NCBI GenBank assembly: GCA_019635875.1
Contig: JAHBYP010000006.1
Coordinates: 124,001 to 188,000 of the forward strand
Direction of reading: 5' to 3'
DNA from: Alphaproteobacteria bacterium
GTDB taxonomy: Bacteria > Pseudomonadota > Alphaproteobacteria > Reyranellales > Reyranellaceae
Length of the DNA stretch: 64,000 nucleotides
Part shown: piece by piece, positions 58,214-64,000 of the stretch
Position numbering within the stretch: the stretch's first letter is position 1
Layout: the number at the start of each line of letters is the position of its first letter
The notes under the pieces: generated by a model
Seen by the model: the letters and a program-made list of their open reading frames with translations, nothing else
What the model was told of the DNA's origin: nothing
Database searches by the model: none
Translations under genes and position numbers: made by a program

Positions 58214-59542
58214 TCAGTCGATCGCCTTCACCGCCTCGGCGATGGTCGAGAACAGGCGATCGATCTCGCTCTCGTTGATGATCAGCGGCGGCGACAGCAC
58301 CAGCGCGTCGCCGGCCGAGCGCACCAGCACGTCCTTGTCGTAGCAGAGATTGGCGGCTTCGACGGCGCGGCTCGCCACGGCGCCCGGCCTGGGCTCGAGC
58401 TCGACCGCCGCGAGGATGCCGACATTGCGGATGTCGACGATGCGCGGCAGGCCCTTCAGCGCATGTGCCGCGGCCTCCCAGCGCGGCGCGATCTTCGCCG
58501 CGCGCTCGAAGATGTTCTGGTCGCGATAGACGTCGAGCGTGGCGATGCCGGCGGCGCAGGCCAGCGGATGGCCCGAGTACGTGTAGCCGTGGAACAGCTC
58601 GATCATGCCCTCCGGCCCGCGCATGAACACATCCCACACCTTGTCGTGCGCGATCACGCCGCCCATAGGCACGGCGCCGTTGGTCATGCCCTTGGCGCAG
58701 GTGATCAGGTCGGGCGTCACGCCGAAGGCCTGCGAGGCGAAGGCGGCGCCGAGCCGGCCATAGCCGGTGATCACTTCGTCGAAGATGAGCAGGATGCCGT
58801 ACTTGTCGCAAATGGCGCGCAGCTTCTCGAGATAGCCCTTGGGCGGCGGCAGCACGCCACCCGAGCCGGTCACCGGCTCGACGATGACGGCGGCGATGCT
58901 CGAGGGATCGTGCAGGGCGCAGATGCTCTCCAGCTCGTCGGCGAGATGCGCGCCCCAGGCGGGCTGGCCCTTCGAGAAGGCGTTGTGCTCGAGGTCGAGC
59001 GTGTGGTGGAGATGGTCGGTCTCGGGCAGGAAGGGTCCGAAATCCTTGCGGTGACGGCCGATGCCGGCGACCGACAGGCCTCCCCAGCCCATGCCGTGAT
59101 AGCCCTTGGCGCGGCCGATGAAGCGCGTGCGCCCGGCCTCGCCCTTGGCGCGGAAATAGGCGCGCGCCAGCTTCAGCGCCGTATCGACCGCCTCGGAGCC
59201 GGAGTTTACGAAGAACACGTGATCCATGCCGGCCGGCGCGATCTCGGCGATGCGCGCGGCGAACTCGAAGGCCAGCGGGTGGCTCATCTGGAACGAGGAG
59301 ACGTAGTCGAGCTGCTCGGCCGCCGCCTTGATCGCCTGCACGATCGGCCGCTGGTTGTGGCCGGCGTTGACGCACCACAGCCCGGCCATGCCGTCGAGCA
59401 CCTGCTTGCCCTCGGTGGTGGTGTAGTACATGCCGTCGGCGCCGGCGAAGAGCCTGGGGTTGGCCTTGAACGCGCGGTTGGCGGTGAAGGGCAGCCAGTA
59501 GGGCTCCATGCGGCTACGGTTGGGCGCGGTCATCGCGGTCAT
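58214..59542 (-). CDS. Class III omega-aminotransferase
   Basis: A 442-residue PLP enzyme of the beta-alanine/omega-amino acid-pyruvate transaminase group. GMAGLWCVNAGHNQRPIVQA and FFVNSGSEAVDTALKLARAY are the standard N-terminal segments. Asp in LLIFDEVITGYGRLG binds the pyridine nitrogen, and the PLP Lys284 lies in ITCAKGMTNGAVPMGG. It transfers amino groups from omega-amines such as beta-alanine or putrescine to pyruvate. It precedes, in the same transcriptional direction, nothing close; the PuuB-like oxidase is 25 bp upstream on the same strand, so they are likely cotranscribed in an amine-catabolic unit. Confidence 0.92.
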   Translation of the reverse strand: MTAMTAPNRSRMEPYWLPFTANRAFKANPRLFAGADGMYYTTTEGKQVLDGMAGLWCVNAGHNQRPIVQAIKAAAEQLDYVSSFQMSHPLAFEFAARIAEIAPAGMDHVFFVNSGSEAVDTALKLARAYFRAKGEAGRTRFIGRAKGYHGMGWGGLSVAGIGRHRKDFGPFLPETDHLHHTLDLEHNAFSKGQPAWGAHLADELESICALHDPSSIAAVIVEPVTGSGGVLPPPKGYLEKLRAICDKYGILLIFDEVITGYGRLGAAFASQAFGVTPDLITCAKGMTNGAVPMGGVIAHDKVWDVFMRGPEGMIELFHGYTYSGHPLACAAGIATLDVYRDQNIFERAAKIAPRWEAAAHALKGLPRIVDIRNVGILAAVELEPRPGAVASRAVEAANLCYDKDVLVRSAGDALVLSPPLIINESEIDRLFSTIAEAVKAID

Positions 59543-59567
59543 GCGGATACTCCTCGGGTGAAACGGA

Positions 59568-60887
59568 TCAGCGATCGAAGCGATCGCGCAGGCGCAGCCA
59601 GGCGCCGCCGACGGCGACGTAGAGGCGGCGCATCTGGTGGAAGGGGATCGTCCGCAGCGACGTCACCGGCATCGGCGATGCCTCGGGGTCCGCGCCGTCA
59701 AGCAGGTCGGCGAGCACCGGCCCGATGGCGCAGCACCAGGCCACGCCCCTGCCGTTGCAGCCGATATGGGCGAAGGCGCCGTCGCCCAGCGCGAAGATGC
59801 GCGGCAGGTGGTCGACGGTGATCGCGACCTGGCCGCCCCAGCCATGCTCGATCGGCTGGTCGGCGAGATCGGGATAGAGCCGGCCCAGGGTCTCGCGCTG
59901 CAGGCTGAAATCCCGGTCGTCCTTCGGCGCCGAGGCCTTGCCCTTGCCGCCGATGATCAGCCGGCCGTGACCGTCGATGCGGAAGTAGCGCAGCACGCGG
60001 CGCGTATCCGACACCGGCTGGCCCTGCGGGATCACGCGAGTACGGGCGTTGGCGCCCAACGGCGTGGTGGCGATCTGATGGCTCCAGACGGGCAGGGTCG
60101 CTTCGCGCAGGCGCGGCCAGACATTGCCGGTGAGCGCGTTGGTCGCCATCAGCAGGCGCGGCGCCGCAACCGAGCCGTTGGGCGTCATGACTCGCCAACC
60201 TGCACCATCGCGCGCGATCGCCGTTGCCGGGCTGCCGCCGTGGACATGAACGCCCAGCGTCTGCGCCGCGCGCGCCAGCTCGCGCACCAGCGACAGCGGC
60301 TGGACGGCGCCGCCACCTTCGTGGATCCAGCCGCCGATATAGGCGTCGCTGCCCACGAGCGCGCGGAACTGCTCACGATCGAGCATGCGCGCCGGCGCGC
60401 CCGCCTTCTGCAGACCGGCGACGCGCTTGCGCGATTCGTCCATCGCCGTCTCGGTGTCGGCGGCCTGGATCCAGCCGGTGCGCACCGGCTCGCAGTCGAG
60501 CTCTAGCCGCTCGATCAGCGCAAAGGCGGCGTCTGCGGTTTTCGCGCCCCAGCGATGCAGTCGCTCGCCGCGCTCGCGGCCATAGGCGTCGACCAGCTCG
60601 TCGGGCAGGTGCCGCGCGCCCGGGATCACCTGGCCGCCGTTGCGGCCCGAAGCGCCCCAGCCGGGCTCGAACGCCTCCAGCACGCGCACGCTGCGCCCGC
60701 GCTCCGCGAGGCTGATCGCGGTCGACAACCCGCTGAAGCCGCCGCCGACGATCGCCACGTCGGCCTCGGCCGTTTCGCTGAGCGAAGGCGTCGCTGGCGC
60801 GGGCCTTGCAGTGGCGCCCCACAGCGAGGCCGACAGCGGCGGATGCGCGTCGGTCCCCGACAGGGCTGGGGCATCGGTGTGTAACAT
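59568..60887 (-). CDS. FAD-dependent amine oxidase, PuuB-like (second)
   Basis: A 439-residue DAO-superfamily flavoprotein, paralogous to 18377. The opening LWGATARPAPATP is the family LW motif, FAD loop ADVAIVGGGFSGLSTAISLAERG, then GWGASGRNGGQVIPGARHL and C-terminal HIGCNGRGVAWCCAIGPVL. The methionine at 60887 is used; the frame is open to 60917, across an inverted repeat. The oxidase plus omega-transaminase suggest gamma-glutamyl-polyamine or amine breakdown. It diverges from the C45 gene. Confidence 0.87.
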   Translation of the reverse strand: MLHTDAPALSGTDAHPPLSASLWGATARPAPATPSLSETAEADVAIVGGGFSGLSTAISLAERGRSVRVLEAFEPGWGASGRNGGQVIPGARHLPDELVDAYGRERGERLHRWGAKTADAAFALIERLELDCEPVRTGWIQAADTETAMDESRKRVAGLQKAGAPARMLDREQFRALVGSDAYIGGWIHEGGGAVQPLSLVRELARAAQTLGVHVHGGSPATAIARDGAGWRVMTPNGSVAAPRLLMATNALTGNVWPRLREATLPVWSHQIATTPLGANARTRVIPQGQPVSDTRRVLRYFRIDGHGRLIIGGKGKASAPKDDRDFSLQRETLGRLYPDLADQPIEHGWGGQVAITVDHLPRIFALGDGAFAHIGCNGRGVAWCCAIGPVLADLLDGADPEASPMPVTSLRTIPFHQMRRLYVAVGGAWLRLRDRFDR

Positions 60888-60901
60888 CGCGATAAAATGC
60901 A

Positions 60902-60923
60902 CTTTCCAACCCGGCATGGAAAG
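60902..60923. promoter_or_regulatory. Inverted repeat CTTTCCA-N8-TGGAAAG between divergent genes
   Basis: Perfect 7 bp arms with an 8-base spacer, located in the 76 bp gap between the PuuB-like gene and the C45 gene. Position and symmetry suggest a regulator binding site shared by both transcription units. The cognate regulator is not evident in the window. Confidence 0.45.
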
Positions 60924-60963
60924 GGCAATGTCGGCTCAGTCGTGTGAAGAAGGAGTGACGGGA

Positions 60964-62106
60964 ATGGTCGAGCCCTGTCCACTGATCGAACTGACGGGCG
61001 CACCGTACGAGCGCGGCCGCGACTATGGCCGCAAGGCGCAGGCGCGCATCGCCAAGGGAATCGCGCACTACTCGGGCCAGCTCAAGACGATGTCGATCGG
61101 GCCGGCCGAGATCAAGGGACTGGTCCACGACTACCTGCCGGTGATCGAGGGCTTCGATGCCAGCTTCGTGGTGGAGATGCGCGGCATCGCCGAGGGCGCC
61201 AATGTCTCGTTCGAGGAGATCGCGCTGCTCAATGCCCGCACCGAGATCCTCAAGATGGGCTCGCGGCCCGACCTTCGCGCCAGGCTCCGGGCCGCGCTGG
61301 CCAAGGACGAGCCGGATGGCTGCACCGGCGTCGTGGCGCTGCCCGGCGCGACGCGCGACGGCAAGCTGATCCACGCGCAGAACTGGGACTGGAAGGCGGA
61401 GTGCGCCGAGACCGCCGTGGTGCTGCGCATCCGCCGCGACGACGGGCCCGACGTGCTGACCTTCGTCGAAGCCGGCGGGCTCGCGCGCTGCGGCATGAAC
61501 GCCGTCGGCATCGCGGTGACCGCGAACTACCTCGAGTCGGATCGCGACTACGGCCAGATCGGCGTGCCGCTGGCGCTGATCCGCCGCAAGATCCTCGACA
61601 GCGAGCACGTCGCGCTGGCGATGCGCGCGGTCTACGCCACGCCGAAATCGGCCTCGAACAACATGATCGTCAGCCACAAGGAGGGCGTGGCGATCGACTT
61701 CGAATGCGCGCCGGACGAAAGCTTCCAGGTGCATCCCGAGCGCGGGCTGCTGGTGCACGCCAACCACTGGCAGAGCCCGGTCGCGCTGTCGAAGCTCAAG
61801 GACACCGGCATCGCCAACACGCCGGACAGCCTCTACCGCGACATCCGCGTGCGCGACCTGCTGTCGCCGCAGATCGGCGGCATCACCACCGACGGCGTGA
61901 AGGCGGCGCTGTTCGACGACTTCGCCACGCCGTGGTCGGTGTGCCGCCCGCCGCGCCCGGGTCTGACCAACAATCTCAGCGCCACGGTGGCGATGATCGT
62001 CATGGAGCCGGCGAGCGGCACCATGGACGTCGCGATGCTGCCGGCGCTGAATCGCACTTTCCAGCACTTTACCCTCGATAGCGCGCCCAGGCTGCGCGCG
62101 GCATAG
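60964..62106 (+). CDS. C45-type acyltransferase/hydrolase (isopenicillin-N acyltransferase-like)
   Basis: A 380-residue Ntn hydrolase of the acyl-CoA:6-aminopenicillanate acyltransferase (C45) family. LTGAPYERGRDYGRKAQARI opens the family fold; DEPDGCTGVVALPGATRDGK carries the autoproteolytic nucleophile Cys120 after Gly, and LIHAQNWDWKAEC the conserved NWDW. The precursor is expected to cleave itself before Cys120. Bacterial members hydrolyse acyl-amides or peptide-like substrates. ATG 60964 has AGGAG 8 bp before it; the frame is open upstream. The peptide ABC genes follow after 10 bp. Confidence 0.88.
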   Translation: MVEPCPLIELTGAPYERGRDYGRKAQARIAKGIAHYSGQLKTMSIGPAEIKGLVHDYLPVIEGFDASFVVEMRGIAEGANVSFEEIALLNARTEILKMGSRPDLRARLRAALAKDEPDGCTGVVALPGATRDGKLIHAQNWDWKAECAETAVVLRIRRDDGPDVLTFVEAGGLARCGMNAVGIAVTANYLESDRDYGQIGVPLALIRRKILDSEHVALAMRAVYATPKSASNNMIVSHKEGVAIDFECAPDESFQVHPERGLLVHANHWQSPVALSKLKDTGIANTPDSLYRDIRVRDLLSPQIGGITTDGVKAALFDDFATPWSVCRPPRPGLTNNLSATVAMIVMEPASGTMDVAMLPALNRTFQHFTLDSAPRLRAA

Positions 62107-62116
62107 GAGAGCGACG

Positions 62117-63652
62117 ATGAGAACCATTCTCGCGGCCGCGCTTGCGCTGTCGTTCGCCGGCGTCACCGCTGAGGCGCAGACCCTGCGCGTGCGGCTGAAC
62201 TCCGATATCCGCTCGACCGATCCCGGCAGCAATCTTCGCGACGAGAATACCGACACGGTCGTGCAGCATATGGTCGAGGGGCTGGTGGCGTTTCGCGAGA
62301 ACGCCGCGGTCGGCATGCTGCTGGCCGAGAAGGTCGACGTCTCGCAGGACGGCAAGACCTACACCTTCACCCTGCGTCAGGGCGTGCGCTTCCACAACGG
62401 TGCGACGCTCACCAGCGAGGATGTGGTCTGGTCGTGGAAGCGCTATCTCGGCGCGGATAGCAGGTGGCGTTGCAAGCCGGAGCTGTCCGGGGGAGTCGCC
62501 AAGATCGAGGACATCTCCGCCAAGGATCCGCGGACGGTCGTCTTCACCATCGACCGCCCTTCGGCGTTGTTCCTGGTGACCATGGCCCGTCCGGACTGCG
62601 GCGGCTCGGCGATCCTGCACAAGGACTCGCTCGACGCCGACGGCAAGTGGAAGGCGCCGGTCGGCACCGGCCCGTTCCGTTTCGGCGAGTGGAAGCGCGA
62701 CCAGTACATCGAGCTGGTGCGCTTCGACGGCTACAGCAGGCGCGAGGGGCCACGCGACGGCTTCACCGGCGGCAAGGTGGCGATGGTCGAGCGCGTGCGC
62801 TTCAACATCATCCCCGACGCCTCGGCCGGGCGCGCCGCCCTGATCTCCGGCTCGATCGACTTCACCGGCTTCTCGACCAGCGAGTACGACGACATCAAGA
62901 TCCGCAAGGAGGTCAAGGTCAGCGTCGGCCCGAGCATGGCCTTCGCCGCGATTCTCTTCCAGGTGAAGGATCCCGTGCTCAAGGATGCGCGCGTGCGCCG
63001 CGCGATCGCGCTCTCCATCGACACGGCGGAGATCGCCAACGCCGTGACCTTCGGGCTGGCCAAGCCCAACAACTCGCCGGTCGCGCCGAGCAGCCCGTGG
63101 TACAGCAAGACGCTCGCCACCAGCTTCAAGCGCGACGTGGCGCAGGCCAGGAAGCTGCTCGCCGAGGCGGGCTACAAGGGCGAGACCATCAAGCTGATCG
63201 CCAACAAGCGCTACGCCTACATGTTCGACGCGGCTGTTCTGGTGCAGGCGATGGCGGCCGAGGCCGGCATCAAGATCGACGTCGAAGTGCAGGACTGGGC
63301 CAGCCAGCTCGACCGCTACACCAAGGGCGACTACCAGGCGATGTCGTTCGGCTACTCCGCGCGCCTCGATCCGGCGTTGAGCTACGAGGTGTTCAGCGGC
63401 CCCAAGGCGACCCAGCCGCGCAAGGTATGGGACGATCCCAGGGTCGAGGAACTCGTGCGCGAGTCGATGCGCACCGGCGACGCCGCGCGGCGGCAGGCGA
63501 TCTTCGACGAGCTGCACAAGAAGCTTCTCGAGGACGTGCCGTTGATCGCGCTGTTCAACCCGGTCGAGACCGGCGCCGTACGCGCCAATGTCGAGGGATA
63601 CGCAGGCTGGCCGGCGGGCTTCGCGCGCTTCTGGGGCGTGACGCTGAAATAG
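62117..63652 (+). CDS. Peptide/dipeptide ABC transporter substrate-binding protein
   Basis: A 511-residue periplasmic binding protein of SBP family 5 (DppA/OppA). The signal peptide is RTILAAALALSFAGVTAEAQ. The mature part opens TLRVRLNSDIRSTDPGSN, then VVQHMVEGLVAF, YTFTLRQGVRFHNGATLTSEDVVWSWKR, and later KDARVRRAIALSIDTAEIANAV, the usual family landmarks. It delivers peptides or similar amides to the permease downstream. GGAGAGCGACG precedes ATG. It forms an operon with the C45 hydrolase and the permease. Confidence 0.93.
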   Translation: MRTILAAALALSFAGVTAEAQTLRVRLNSDIRSTDPGSNLRDENTDTVVQHMVEGLVAFRENAAVGMLLAEKVDVSQDGKTYTFTLRQGVRFHNGATLTSEDVVWSWKRYLGADSRWRCKPELSGGVAKIEDISAKDPRTVVFTIDRPSALFLVTMARPDCGGSAILHKDSLDADGKWKAPVGTGPFRFGEWKRDQYIELVRFDGYSRREGPRDGFTGGKVAMVERVRFNIIPDASAGRAALISGSIDFTGFSTSEYDDIKIRKEVKVSVGPSMAFAAILFQVKDPVLKDARVRRAIALSIDTAEIANAVTFGLAKPNNSPVAPSSPWYSKTLATSFKRDVAQARKLLAEAGYKGETIKLIANKRYAYMFDAAVLVQAMAAEAGIKIDVEVQDWASQLDRYTKGDYQAMSFGYSARLDPALSYEVFSGPKATQPRKVWDDPRVEELVRESMRTGDAARRQAIFDELHKKLLEDVPLIALFNPVETGAVRANVEGYAGWPAGFARFWGVTLK

Positions 63653-63675
63653 GCTGAAGGCGACGGGCAACGATC

Positions 63676-64000
63676 ATGCTGGGCTATCTCGTCCGTCGCC
63701 TCGCGATGACGATCCCGACCCTGCTGCTGGTGTCGGCGGCGGTCTTCGCCCTGGTGCGGCTGATCCCGGGCGATCCGGTGCAGCTCATGCTGGGCGATGC
63801 GGCCGACCAGGCGCAGGTCACCGAGATGCGCAGCGAGCTGGGGCTCGAGGAGCCGTTGCCGGTGCAGTTCGTGCTGTGGCTCGGCAAGGTGCTGACCGGC
63901 GATCTCGGCAAGTCGATCAGCAACGGGCTCTCGGTGCTGCCGCTGATGCTCGAGCGCTTCCAGGTCAGCGCCACCATCGTCGTGGTCGCGGTGCTGCTGG
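63676..64000 (+). CDS. Peptide ABC transporter permease (DppB/OppB type), 3' end outside window
   Basis: The first 108 codons of an inner-membrane permease. MLGYLVRRLAMTIPTLLLVSAAVFALVRLIPGDPVQLMLGD is the DppB/OppB N-terminus with the first span; ELGLEEPLPVQFVLWLGKVLTGDLGKSI follows, then the second span begins at SATIVVVAVLL. The C-terminal EAA loop is outside the window. It is 24 bp after the binding-protein gene. Confidence 0.92.
   Translation, partial: MLGYLVRRLAMTIPTLLLVSAAVFALVRLIPGDPVQLMLGDAADQAQVTEMRSELGLEEPLPVQFVLWLGKVLTGDLGKSISNGLSVLPLMLERFQVSATIVVVAVLL

Noticed and set aside
1..64000. CRISPR arrays, prophage integrase or attachment sites
   Set aside because: No regularly spaced direct repeats, no integrase or phage structural gene; the only repeats are inverted, interspersed and variable in spacing. 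The single tRNA gene shows no adjacent duplicated end.

Overview
The window is high-GC, gene-dense DNA from a heterotrophic alphaproteobacterium. Supporting evidence is the argH-lptM-lysA order followed by a TIGR02302/DUF4175 gene, a serC-serA pair with a structured leader, an etfB-etfA-hbd block, a PduO-type cobalamin adenosyltransferase, a B12-dependent class II ribonucleotide reductase with a GAAC-N7-GAAC LexA-type site, and many FAD, acyl-CoA and ABC-uptake genes. A Reyranella-like or other Rhodospirillales/Rhizobiales source is plausible but cannot be fixed from the sequence alone.

Layout. 1-8.1 kb is a catabolic patch: Fe-type alcohol dehydrogenase (cut by the left edge), D-aminoacylase, TauD-type dioxygenase, IlvD/Edd dehydratase, an alpha/beta hydrolase with Cys in the nucleophile position and a Baeyer-Villiger monooxygenase. 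8.3-13.0 kb is a minus-strand polar amino-acid ABC operon led by a GntR/FCD regulator and ending in a class IV aminotransferase-like protein that lacks the expected PLP lysine. 13.1-16.8 kb carries Nudix, serA and serC. 17-31 kb is mostly core: YHYH protein, PuuB-like oxidase, HIG1-like protein, cobalamin adenosyltransferase, etfBA, hbd, glycosyltransferase, tlpA, argH, lptM, lysA and DUF4175.

About 31.5-41.4 kb looks accessory: TetR and LysR regulators, two isochorismatase-fold hydrolases, a pirin, a YtcJ-type amidohydrolase, an MFS exporter, an SDR remnant and a haloperoxidase-like hydrolase. It lacks the palindromic repeats found elsewhere (apart from one distant hairpin) and ends at an IS3-family transposase relic. 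41.5-47.7 kb is core again: hpt, zinc-ribbon protein, gmhB-like phosphatase, plsC and nrdJ. nrdJ is interrupted by a complete 375-residue LAGLIDADG intein inserted immediately before the cysteine that should form the active-site thiyl radical. 47.8-57 kb holds a PNPOx-GNAT fusion, a second PNPOx-like protein, hotdog proteins, an MFS carrier, a serine hydrolase, a DUF2817 peptidase, an acyl-CoA dehydrogenase, an MBL hydrolase and tRNA-Pro(CGG). 57.3-64 kb has a PEP-mutase/ICL-family enzyme, class III aminotransferase, second PuuB-like oxidase, C45 acyltransferase/hydrolase and the start of a peptide ABC transporter; together they suggest uptake and oxidation of amines, amides or peptides.

Intergenic space is dominated by paired palindromic repeats. 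Family A carries TCATCCCGAGC and GAGGGATC in its arms. Family B has two hairpins of the CTTCTCCCCGC type about 100 bases apart. Families C and D occur once each. Family A arms covary between copies, and one family B copy forms the 3' half of the lptM reading frame.
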